Of a DNA stretch of 64,000 nt, positions 25,911-34,600 are shown piece after piece; positions within the stretch are counted from its first letter, which is position 1; each line of letters opens with the position of its first letter. The DNA comes from Porticoccus sp950063125 (lineage in GTDB: Bacteria > Pseudomonadota > Gammaproteobacteria > Pseudomonadales > Porticoccaceae): the NCBI RefSeq assembly GCF_963973895.1, contig NZ_CAXBBF010000005.1, one strand, 5' to 3'. The position numbers were made by a program, and so were the translations under genes. The notes beneath the pieces are model-generated. The model was not told the origin of the DNA, did not search any database, and worked only from the letters and a program-made list of their open reading frames with translations.

Positions 25911-26498
25911 ATGGCCAAGATTAACTTGCTTCCCTGGCGCGAAGCACTTCGCGCAGAAAAGAAAAAAGAATTTATTACACTTATCTGTGTGGTGCTGATT
26001 GCTGCAGTGATCAGCGCATTCGGCTGGGATCGCATGCTCTCCAGCCAGATAGCGACTCAAAATGAAAGAAACTCTCTGCTGAAGACCGAGATTGCCAGAC
26101 TTGAAAAACAGGTCACTGAGATTAAAGAGCTGAAAAAGCGCCGCCAGGATCTGCTTGATCGTATGGAGGTAATTCAGGAGCTGCAGGGCAACCGGCCGGA
26201 AATAGTCAGAATTTACGATGAGTTCGTTCGATCAGTGCCTGACGGTGTTTATTTCATCAAAATGACCAGAAAGGATGATCAGGTTTCACTGGAAGGGTAT
26301 GCAGAGTCAAACAACCGCGTTTCCACTCTGATGCGTCAGCTTGATGCCTCCTACAAATTCACTGAGCCAAACCTTACCAAAGTGCAAGCCAATGACATCC
26401 TCGGTGAGGACGGAAGCCGGTTTGAGATGAGAGTCAAAATTGTCAATACACCGGTTGCGCAAGAGTCTCCAAGCGAGACTGCTGAGGGAGATACCTGA
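25911..26498 (+). CDS. pilN: Type IV pilus inner-membrane protein PilN
   Basis: 195 aa from ATG 25911. The N-terminal INLLPWRE motif (residues 4-11) is the known PilM-binding signature. A single transmembrane helix (about 24-42) is followed by a coiled coil (about 48-90) and a periplasmic ferredoxin-like domain that pairs with PilO. Eight upstream in-frame codons lie inside pilM and are excluded. The stop overlaps the pilO start as TGATG. Confidence 0.96.
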   Translation: MAKINLLPWREALRAEKKKEFITLICVVLIAAVISAFGWDRMLSSQIATQNERNSLLKTEIARLEKQVTEIKELKKRRQDLLDRMEVIQELQGNRPEIVRIYDEFVRSVPDGVYFIKMTRKDDQVSLEGYAESNNRVSTLMRQLDASYKFTEPNLTKVQANDILGEDGSRFEMRVKIVNTPVAQESPSETAEGDT

Positions 26499-27109
26499 TG
26501 GCGTTAAGTGATTCCTTGCAGCAATTAAAGGATTTCGATTTCACGGACTTGGATTTTGACAGCATTGGCGTATGGCCCCTCCCTGTCAGAGTGCTGTTGT
26601 TGATCGTTGTTTTTTCCCTGGTGTTGGCCGGTACTTATTACTTCCATGTCAAGGATCTTGGTGTGCAGCTGGAGCAATCTAAAGCCCAGGAAGTCAAGTT
26701 AAAAAACAACTTTGAACAAAAGGCATTCCAGGCTGCAAATCTTGAGGCATACAGGATTCAGATGGCGGAAGTGGAAAAGCTTTTTAGCGCCCTGCTGGCG
26801 CAGCTGCCAAGTGATACTGAAGTGCCTGGGTTGCTCGAGGACATTACGGAAATCGGCCATGGTGCAAGCCTGAATATTTCCAGTATTACACTTCAACCCG
26901 AGCGGGCAGCGGAGTTTTATGTAGAGTTGCCAATAAAAATTGTTGCCGAGGGTGGTTATCATGATGTGGGTGCTTTTGTCAGTGGTGTGGCAGGCTTGCC
27001 ACGGATAGTTACTCTGCATGACTACAGTCTGTCAGCTAAAGGGAGTGGGGGGCTGTTGGCACTGGAAATCCAAGCCAAAACCTACCGCTACAAGACACAG
27101 GAAGACTAG
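26498..27109 (+). CDS. pilO: Type IV pilus inner-membrane protein PilO
   Basis: 203 aa. A short acidic cytoplasmic N-terminus (QQLKDFDFTDLDFDSIGVWP) is followed by one transmembrane helix (about 29-49), a coiled coil (about 50-85) and a periplasmic ferredoxin-like domain (GHGASLNISSITLQPERAAE, LPIKIVAEGGYHDVGAF). It dimerises with PilN in the alignment complex and contacts PilP. Start overlaps pilN by 1 nt; pilP begins 3 nt after its stop. Confidence 0.96.
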   Translation: MALSDSLQQLKDFDFTDLDFDSIGVWPLPVRVLLLIVVFSLVLAGTYYFHVKDLGVQLEQSKAQEVKLKNNFEQKAFQAANLEAYRIQMAEVEKLFSALLAQLPSDTEVPGLLEDITEIGHGASLNISSITLQPERAAEFYVELPIKIVAEGGYHDVGAFVSGVAGLPRIVTLHDYSLSAKGSGGLLALEIQAKTYRYKTQED

Positions 27110-27112
27110 GAA

Positions 27113-27649
27113 ATGGCCAAGTTGAAGGGTTTAACTTTCCTGATTGCCGGCTGTGTTCTGCTATCGGGTTGTTCTGGCGATAAAAGCTATAACGATTTGC
27201 AAAATTACATGCAAGAGATAAAGTCGCGTCCTGTCGGGGAGATTGAGCCTCTACCTACTTTTCGTTCTCACAAAACTTTTCGATACGGGGCTATCGCTAT
27301 GCGGAGCCCCTTCGATGCACCGCTGATCGCTGGTTCAGCGGAAAGTGTTGCCGGTAAGAGCACGGTAGAGCCACCCAGCGAAAACCGGAAAAAAGAATAC
27401 CTCGAAAGTTTCAACTTTGCTGCGTTATCCATGGTGGGGATTCTTTCCAGGAAGGGGCAAATGTGGTCGTTGATTAATGACGGGAGTGGTGGGATCCACC
27501 GGGTTACTGTCGGTAACTATTTGGGAAAAAATTACGGACGGATCACCGCCATATCGAATGCCAAGGTAGACGTAATTGAAATTGTTCCCGACGGGAAAGG
27601 AAACTGGGTAGAGCGTCCGCGTACCCTGGGTCTGAATGAGAAAGACTAA
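27113..27649 (+). CDS. pilP: Type IV pilus lipoprotein PilP
   Basis: 178 aa inner-membrane lipoprotein linking PilNO to the PilQ secretin. The signal ends in the lipobox LSGC (cysteine at residue 20). A flexible linker (about 21-95) is followed by the beta-rich C-terminal domain with MRSPFDAP, FNFAALSMVGILSRKGQMW and the VTVGNYLGKNYGRI motif that is highly conserved in PilP. Position between pilO and pilQ agrees. Confidence 0.96.
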   Translation: MAKLKGLTFLIAGCVLLSGCSGDKSYNDLQNYMQEIKSRPVGEIEPLPTFRSHKTFRYGAIAMRSPFDAPLIAGSAESVAGKSTVEPPSENRKKEYLESFNFAALSMVGILSRKGQMWSLINDGSGGIHRVTVGNYLGKNYGRITAISNAKVDVIEIVPDGKGNWVERPRTLGLNEKD

Positions 27650-27672
27650 TCGAGAGGTTTGGGGAAACTGAG

Positions 27673-29820
27673 ATGAAAGGCTATCTGAAAAAGAGCATAT
27701 TGGTATTGGCCGGATGTTTGGCCTGTTTGGGCCTGTCATCGCAGGTATTGGCTGAGGTGGTGCTCGAGGATATCAGCTTTGCGACTTTGCCAGGCGGCCG
27801 CTTCGAAGTCCGTATGGACTTCTCCGATACCCCTCCTGCTCCTGAGGGTTACACGATAGATAACCCGGCCAGAATAGTGCTGGACTTGCCCAGTGTAGCG
27901 AGTGCACTGGATCAAAAGAAGTATGCACTATCCTTCGAAAATGCCAGAAGTGCAGTGGTGTTGGGCACGTCAGATCGTACCCGTGTCATTCTGAATATGC
28001 TGAAAATGGCGCCCTATGAAACCCGCATAGATGGAAGCAGCATTGTTTTGTTGGTGGGTGCGAGCGATGGTGTTGCCAGAAGTACAGTAAGGAAGACCAG
28101 TATTGTTGGGGCCGCAGCTACCGAAGATCGCACCAGTGTACCCACTTATAGTATTCAGGGCGTTGATTTCCGCCGTGGCGAAGAAGGTGAAGGGTTGGTG
28201 GTCATTGATCTGTCAAATCCGGCAACCAGTATTGATATTTCCCAGTCTGGGGGCGATGTCAAACTGCGTTTCTTCCGTACGATGTTGCCGGAGTCTCTTG
28301 ATCGCCGACTGGATGTGGTTGACTTCGCCACTCCTGTCAAAGAAGTTGATGCCAGTTTTGATGGCTCTACCTCGACGGTGCTGATCAAAACTGCTGGTGA
28401 ATACGATTACATGGCTTACCAGACAGATGATCAATATATTGTGAGCCTGAAGCCCCTGTCAGAAGAAGAGCTGGAAAATCAAAAATCCAAATTTGCTTAT
28501 GTCGGCGAAAAACTGTCGCTGAATTTTCAGGATATCGAAGTCAGGTCGGTATTGCAGTTGATTGCTGACTTTACTGACCTGAACCTGGTGGCCAGTGACA
28601 CGGTGTCAGGTAGCATCACCCTCCGTTTGGAGAATGTTCCCTGGGATCAGGCTCTCGATATTGTGTTAAAGGCGAAAGGGTTGGACAAGCGACAGGAAGG
28701 CAACGTATTGATGGTTGCCCCGGCGGCCGAAATTGCAGAACGTGAACGTCTTCAGGTTGAAGCCAATAAGCAGCTCCAGGAGTTGGCACCAATCAGGACT
28801 GAATTTATTCGTGTGAAGTATGCCGATGCGAAAGCGTTATATGAGTTATTTGATGTTCGCGGAGGTAGTAGTGGCGGTAGTTCCGGAAGTCGTACAGCCA
28901 CTGACAGTATTCTGTCCGAACGGGGTTCCGCGATTGTCGATAACCGCACCAACACGATTATTCTCACTGACACGGAAGATAAAATTCTTGAGTTCAAGCG
29001 ACTGATTGACCAAATTGATATTCCGGTGAGACAGGTTCTTATCGAAGCCAGAATTGTCATTGCCAACCGCGATTTCAGAAAAGAGATCGGTGCGCGGATG
29101 GGCTTGCAGGGCGTGCGCAACCCGGGTAATTCACAGTTCGGTTTCTCAGGTTCATTGGAGGGCTTTGATGGCGGGGTTAACCCGATTGATGCTTTTGATG
29201 GGACCCCGGGCATCGGCTCTATTTTGGTGAATGATGCTGCTTTGGGTGTAGATCTTGGTGTTCCCAATCCCAATGGCAGCTTTGCTCTGGAGCTTTTGAC
29301 CAACAATACATTCATTGACCTGGAGATCAGCGCGCTGGAAAACGAAGGCAAGGGTGAAATTGTCTCGCAGCCAAAGGTGTTGACCGGCGACAAGCAGAAA
29401 GCCTCTATCAAAACTGGTACTGAAATTCCCTATCAGAATGCCACCTCAAGTGGTGCCACCTCCACCCAGTTCAAGGAAGCTGTGTTGTTGCTTGAAGTGA
29501 CCCCACAGATTACGCCGGATGGCCGTATCGTAATGGATATTAATGTGGCACAGGATTCTGTGGGTGATCTCCTGCCTACTGGAGAGCCTATTATCGATAT
29601 TACCCAGGTTGAGACAAAAGCCATTGTTGGCGATGGCCAGACCTTGGTGCTTGGCGGACTGTTCCAGATGCAGACTGTCAATAATGTGGAGAAGGTTCCA
29701 TTTCTGGGTGATGTCCCCTATCTGGGGCGTTTGTTCCGTCATGATATTAATGATATCCAGAAGCGTGAAATTCTGATTTTTATCACCCCCAAAATACTGA
29801 ATGAAGCTTTGCTTGATTAA
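27673..29820 (+). CDS. pilQ: Type IV pilus secretin PilQ
   Basis: Outer-membrane secretin through which the pilus is extruded and retracted, 715 aa. A signal peptide (about 1-27) is followed by two AMIN domains (about 28-110 and 160-270), which bind peptidoglycan, an STN/N0 domain (about 285-355: LSLNFQDIEVRSVLQLIADFT), an N1/NolW domain with a Gly/Ser-rich insert GGSSGGSSGS, and the secretin barrel (about 480-713) with signature region VPFLGDVPYLGRLFR. AMIN count is by eye. A clear ribosome binding site (GGGGAAACTGAG) precedes the ATG, and the stop overlaps aroK as TAATG. Confidence 0.97.
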   Translation: MKGYLKKSILVLAGCLACLGLSSQVLAEVVLEDISFATLPGGRFEVRMDFSDTPPAPEGYTIDNPARIVLDLPSVASALDQKKYALSFENARSAVVLGTSDRTRVILNMLKMAPYETRIDGSSIVLLVGASDGVARSTVRKTSIVGAAATEDRTSVPTYSIQGVDFRRGEEGEGLVVIDLSNPATSIDISQSGGDVKLRFFRTMLPESLDRRLDVVDFATPVKEVDASFDGSTSTVLIKTAGEYDYMAYQTDDQYIVSLKPLSEEELENQKSKFAYVGEKLSLNFQDIEVRSVLQLIADFTDLNLVASDTVSGSITLRLENVPWDQALDIVLKAKGLDKRQEGNVLMVAPAAEIAERERLQVEANKQLQELAPIRTEFIRVKYADAKALYELFDVRGGSSGGSSGSRTATDSILSERGSAIVDNRTNTIILTDTEDKILEFKRLIDQIDIPVRQVLIEARIVIANRDFRKEIGARMGLQGVRNPGNSQFGFSGSLEGFDGGVNPIDAFDGTPGIGSILVNDAALGVDLGVPNPNGSFALELLTNNTFIDLEISALENEGKGEIVSQPKVLTGDKQKASIKTGTEIPYQNATSSGATSTQFKEAVLLLEVTPQITPDGRIVMDINVAQDSVGDLLPTGEPIIDITQVETKAIVGDGQTLVLGGLFQMQTVNNVEKVPFLGDVPYLGRLFRHDINDIQKREILIFITPKILNEALLD

Positions 29821-30344
29821 TGACAAAACCCCGCAACATCTTCCTTGTCGGCCCCATGGGGGCCGGCAAGACCACCATTGGCCGACTTCTTTCAAAGACG
29901 CTGAAACTTCAATTCATTGACCTTGATACCGAAATAGAGAAACGATGTGGTGCTGATATCCCCTGGATATTCGACGTCGAGGGTGAGGCTGGTTTCCGCA
30001 AACGTGAAAGCCAGTTATTGAATGAAATTACAGCATCTACAGATATCCTTCTCGCCACGGGCGGCGGCGCTGTGCTCAATGAGCACAATAGAGTACTTTT
30101 GCAGCAAAGAGGTTATGTCGTTTATCTGACGGCCTCGGTGGATCAATTGCTGGAGAGGACAGCACACGATCGGAATCGGCCACTACTTCAGGTGGATGAT
30201 CCCGCTGCTGTCATTGATTCCCTGCTTCACGAACGCGATCCCCTCTATCGTGAAATAGCCGATTTGGTGGTTGCTACCGAGCAGAAAAAGCCCCAGCTGG
30301 TCGCTGATGAAATCGCAAGGACTATTCGCCAGCTCAACAGCTGA
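29820..30344 (+). CDS. aroK: Shikimate kinase I
   Basis: Phosphorylates shikimate at the 3-OH in the aromatic amino-acid pathway. 174 aa, the usual length. Walker A GPMGAGKTT (about 11-19), shikimate-binding DLDTEIE (34-40) and GFRKRE (58-63), Walker B-like ATGGGAV (79-85), and the lid arginine in RNRPLL (117-122). The start overlaps pilQ by one base, and aroB follows after 48 nt, the classic pilQ-aroK-aroB order of gammaproteobacteria. Confidence 0.97.
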   Translation: MTKPRNIFLVGPMGAGKTTIGRLLSKTLKLQFIDLDTEIEKRCGADIPWIFDVEGEAGFRKRESQLLNEITASTDILLATGGGAVLNEHNRVLLQQRGYVVYLTASVDQLLERTAHDRNRPLLQVDDPAAVIDSLLHERDPLYREIADLVVATEQKKPQLVADEIARTIRQLNS

Positions 30345-30392
30345 TGTGATAAATTCTATTCCCCTTTTTTTACTGCTAAAGAGTGACACATC

Positions 30393-31478
30393 GTGGACGC
30401 TGCCAATCAGCTCATTGTCGAACTAGGCGATCGTAGTTATCCAATACATATTGGTGAGGGGTTACTCCAAACGAGCGACGTTTTTGCGCCCTATATTCAG
30501 GGTGAGCAGGTGTTGATCGTGACCAATGAAACGGTTGCGCCCCTATACCTTGGTCCGATTGAAAAAAGTCTGTCCCGTTACCAGGTCGATACATTGATTT
30601 TACCTGATGGTGAGCGCTACAAAACGCTGCAGTATCTCAATAAAATTTATGATCGGCTGCTGGAAAAAAGGCATAACAGAAGTACTACACTGATTGCGCT
30701 CGGTGGGGGTGTTATTGGCGATATGACCGGTTTTGCTGCAGCTACTTACCAGCGTGGTGTAAATTTCATTCAGGTTCCTACCACGCTGCTCGCCCAGGTA
30801 GATTCTTCTGTGGGGGGGAAAACAGCCGTCAATCACCCACAGGGGAAAAACATGATTGGCGCGTTTTATCAGCCTGAATGCGTGATTGCCGATACGGCTA
30901 CCCTCAAGACCCTGCCTGAAAGAGAGCTCCATGCCGGTCTCGCCGAAGTGGTCAAATATGGCTTGATCGCCGATGAGGATTTTTTCTGCTGGCTTGAAGT
31001 CAACGTGGAGCAGTTAATGGGGAGATGTCCCGATTCGCTGGCTGTTGCAATCATGCGTTCTTGTGAAAACAAGGCAAGGATTGTCAGCCAGGATGAGCGG
31101 GAGACGGGTATTCGGGCAATACTTAACCTTGGCCACACTTTCGGGCACGCCATTGAGACGGCACAATCGTACTCAGACTGGCTCCATGGTGAAGCGATTG
31201 CCGCCGGAATGGTTATGGCGGCTGAGCTATCCAGGTTACTTGGATGGTTACCTTCCGACGATGTCCTTCGTGCCAGGGAACTGCTTGGCCGGTGTCAACT
31301 GCCGCTATGGGCCCCGCATACAATGAGTGCTGATAGATTTCTCGATTTGATGGCGGTGGATAAAAAAGTCATGGACGGGAGCCTTCGTCTGGTTCTGCTC
31401 AAAGCGATAGGTCAGGCGATAGTCACCTCAGATTTCGATCACCAGCTACTGAGAGAGTTGCTGAAAAGCAGGTTATGA
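30393..31478 (+). CDS. aroB: 3-Dehydroquinate synthase
   Basis: NAD- and metal-dependent cyclisation of DAHP to 3-dehydroquinate, second step of the shikimate pathway. 361 aa from a GTG start. Visible motifs: LPDGERYK (NAD side), GGGVIGDMTGFAAATYQRG, PTTLLAQVDSSVGGKTAVNH, KNMIGAFYQP, and the zinc ligands in AEVVKYG, GHTFGHAIE and HGEAIAAGM. In many relatives damX follows aroB; here gltB is next, after a 184-bp regulatory gap. Confidence 0.97.
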   Translation: MDAANQLIVELGDRSYPIHIGEGLLQTSDVFAPYIQGEQVLIVTNETVAPLYLGPIEKSLSRYQVDTLILPDGERYKTLQYLNKIYDRLLEKRHNRSTTLIALGGGVIGDMTGFAAATYQRGVNFIQVPTTLLAQVDSSVGGKTAVNHPQGKNMIGAFYQPECVIADTATLKTLPERELHAGLAEVVKYGLIADEDFFCWLEVNVEQLMGRCPDSLAVAIMRSCENKARIVSQDERETGIRAILNLGHTFGHAIETAQSYSDWLHGEAIAAGMVMAAELSRLLGWLPSDDVLRARELLGRCQLPLWAPHTMSADRFLDLMAVDKKVMDGSLRLVLLKAIGQAIVTSDFDHQLLRELLKSRL

Positions 31479-31545
31479 CAGAAAATACTGCCCTGGCTGC
31501 CTGTCCAAACTTCCGACACTGAAAGACGTTTCACTCAACAGAAAT

Positions 31546-31574
31546 TTGTGGCGCCCGCTAGTGGCGTGTAAAAT
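31546..31574 (+). promoter_or_regulatory. Putative sigma70 promoter for gltB
   Basis: TTGTGG (31546-31551), 17 nt spacer, TAAAAT (31569-31574). A start near 31581 would leave a leader of about 80 nt before gltB. Confidence 0.5.
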
Positions 31575-31594
31575 GTGCCTCCTTTTGCCTCCAT

Positions 31595-31614
31595 AAGCTC
31601 GGTTGGGCTTTTTT
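31595..31614 (+). terminator. Short hairpin with T-tract in the gltB leader
   Basis: AAGCTC (31595-31600) pairs with GGGCTT (31605-31610), including one G-T pair, around a GGTT loop and runs into six to seven T residues. It looks like a weak intrinsic terminator. It may end aroB transcripts or, if the upstream promoter is used, act as an attenuator for gltB. Confidence 0.4.
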
Positions 31615-31662
31615 GGTGCTGTAACCAGCTGTTTTTATTTGTATTCTACCTAGAGTTATATT

Positions 31663-34600
31663 ATGTCCACTGGCCTCTACCGGTTAGATGAGTTCAAAGA
31701 TAACTGTGGCTTTGGTTTGATTGCCCATACCAAGGGGCAGGCGAGTCACCGTATTCTGGAAACAGCCATCGAGTCATTAACCTGCATGACCCACCGTGGT
31801 GGGATTGCCGCCGATGGCAAGACGGGTGATGGCTGTGGCCTGCTGATACAAAAGCCTGATCGTTTCATGCGGCAGCTTGCTCGTGAGCTCTTCTCTGTAG
31901 AATTGCCAGAGATATATGCGATTGGCGCGATCATGCTCAGTCAGGATGCGTCCTGTCGTGAAAGGGCCAAGGCAGTGCTTTCTGAAGCATTGCTTGGCGA
32001 GGGCTTGTCGGTGGTCGGTTGGCGTGACGTGCCTACCGACAATGCCTGCCTCGGTGATATCGCGCTGGAAACATTACCCGTCTTCGAGCAGGTCTTTGTT
32101 ACCGCCGGTGAGATGAGTGAACAGCAACTCAATGCGGCGCTATACATGGCGACGCGGCGGGCAGAAAAAGCCCTGGTTGAGGACGAAGCCTTTTACATTG
32201 CGAGTCTTTCCGCCAATGTCATCAGCTATAAAGGCTTGATGATGCCGGTAGATCTGCCAAAGTTTTATCCTGATCTGGCAAACCCCCAGCTCGAGACAGC
32301 CATTTGTGTCTTTCACCAGCGGTTTTCCACCAATACCATGCCCCGCTGGCCCTTGGCGCAACCCTTCAGAATGCTTGCCCATAATGGGGAAATCAATACC
32401 ATTACCGGCAATAGAAACTGGTCCGTGGCGCGCACACCCAAGTTTGAAACTGCCCTGTTGCCGAAACTGGACGAAGTCAGCCCACTGGTCAATCGAACCG
32501 GCTCGGATTCCTCCAGTCTGGATAATATGCTTGAGGTGTTAGTTGCCGGTGGTATGGATCTGCATAAGGCCATCAGATTGCTGGTGCCGCCTGCCTGGAA
32601 TAATACCCAGGATTTTGGCCCCAATGAGAGAGCTTACTTCGAATACGTTTCCATGCACATGGAGCCCTGGGATGGTCCGGCTGGTCTGGTGATCACCGAT
32701 GGTCGTTATGCCGTCTGTACGCTAGACAGAAATGGCCTGCGCCCTTCCCGCTGGGTATTGACGGATGACGATGTCATAACTGTTGCCTCCGAAGTGGGTG
32801 TTTACAACTACAGTCCGGAGAGCGTTGTTGCCAAGGGTAAGCTTGGCCCGGGTGATATCCTCTCGATTGACACATTGACCGGCGCTATTATCGATTCAGA
32901 AGAGGTGGATCGCCAGCTGGCCTCCGGTAATCCTTACCAAAAGTGGTTGAGGGATGGCAGTGTCAAAGTCATGTCGACGATGGATCAGGATTCCATCGAA
33001 GTGGAAGGCGCGCTGACCCGCGAAGAAATTTATAAATACATGAAAATGTTTCTCGCCTCTCGCGAGGAGCGTGATCAGGTACTCAGACCGATGGCGGAAG
33101 GTGGCCAGGAAGCAGTAGGCTCGATGGGGGACGATACGCCGATGGCGGTGTTGTCCAGTAAAAACCGCACGCTTTACGATTACTTTCGCCAACAGTTCGC
33201 CCAGGTAACCAATCCGCCGATCGATCCTCTGCGCGAATCGCTGGTGATGTCTTTGCAGACCCATCTCGGCCGTGAACACTGCCTGTTTACGGAAACCGAG
33301 GAGCATGGCCACCGGGTAAACCTTAACAGCCCCGTGCTGTCGCCACGCAAATATTACGCGCTGAAGAATATCAATATCGCGGACTACCCGGTTCAAAAAT
33401 TTGGAATTAATTACGATCCTGAACAAACCGACTTGGAGCAGGCGGTCAAACGCTTGTGTCTTGATGTTGAGGCGGCGGTTCGCTCGGGTATTGGCTGTTG
33501 TATTTTGTCTGACTCCGACATTGTGCCAGGACAGTTGCCCATGCCCATGTTGATGGCGGTGGGTGCAGTCCACCATCACCTGATTGCTGTGGGGGAACGC
33601 TGCAATGCCAATATCATCGCCAGCACGGCCTCGGCGCGGGATGCGCATCAGATTGCTGCGCTGATCGGGTATGGCGCTTCGGCGGTCTACCCCTACCTGA
33701 GTTATCACATCCTGTGTGATCTGGTGCAATCCGGTGAATTGCTCAGTGACCTCGATGTTGCCTTTAAGAACTATCGCAAGGCGATTAATAAGGGGTTGTT
33801 GAAAATACTCTCCAAAATGGGTATTTCCACGATCGCATCCTACCGGGGCTCCCAGTTGTTTGAGATCGTGGGGTTGTCATCTGAAGTGGTCGACCTCTGC
33901 TTCACCGATACACCGAGTCGTATTCAGGGTGCCGGGTTCGAAGATCTGCAGCAAGATCAGCAGCGACTTGCGCGGGAAGCCTGGAGTGATCGGAAGCCCG
34001 TTAATCCCGGCGGTCTCCTGAAATATGTTCACGGCCAGGAATATCACGCGTTCAATCCCGACGTGGTCCAGGCGCTGCATCGCTCTGTGCAAAATAATGA
34101 TTATGCGGCCTGGCACGACTATGCCGCGCTGGTTAATCAGCGACCGATAGCAACACTGCGGGATTTGCTGAAGTTGCGTGACGACATCGTGCCTTTGCCC
34201 ATGGCAGAGATTGAGCCGATCGAAAAAATCATCAAACGTTTTGATTCGGCGGGCATGTCGTTGGGCGCACTATCACCGGAGGCGCATGAAGCCCTTGCCG
34301 AGGCCATGAATACCTTGGGCGGACGCTCCAACTCTGGTGAGGGCGGTGAGGACTCGGTGCGCTTTGGTACGAACAAGGTCTCCAAGATCAAACAGGTTGC
34401 CTCCGGTCGATTTGGCGTGACACCGCATTATTTGTCCAGTGCAGAAGTCATCCAGATCAAGATTGCCCAGGGCGCAAAGCCCGGTGAAGGTGGCCAATTG
34501 CCGGGTGGTAAAGTCAACGAATTGATTGCCCGGCTTCGCTATTCGGTCCCCGGTGTGACACTGATTTCGCCACCCCCTCATCATGATATCTATTCTATTG

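Noticed and set aside
31475..31522. 15-codon ORF overlapping the aroB stop (ATG 31475)
   Set aside because: Too short, no family, no regulatory codon run; a leader peptide cannot be supported.
32896..33729. 277-codon open frame antisense to gltB
   Set aside because: Shadow of gltB; no family similarity and no start signal.
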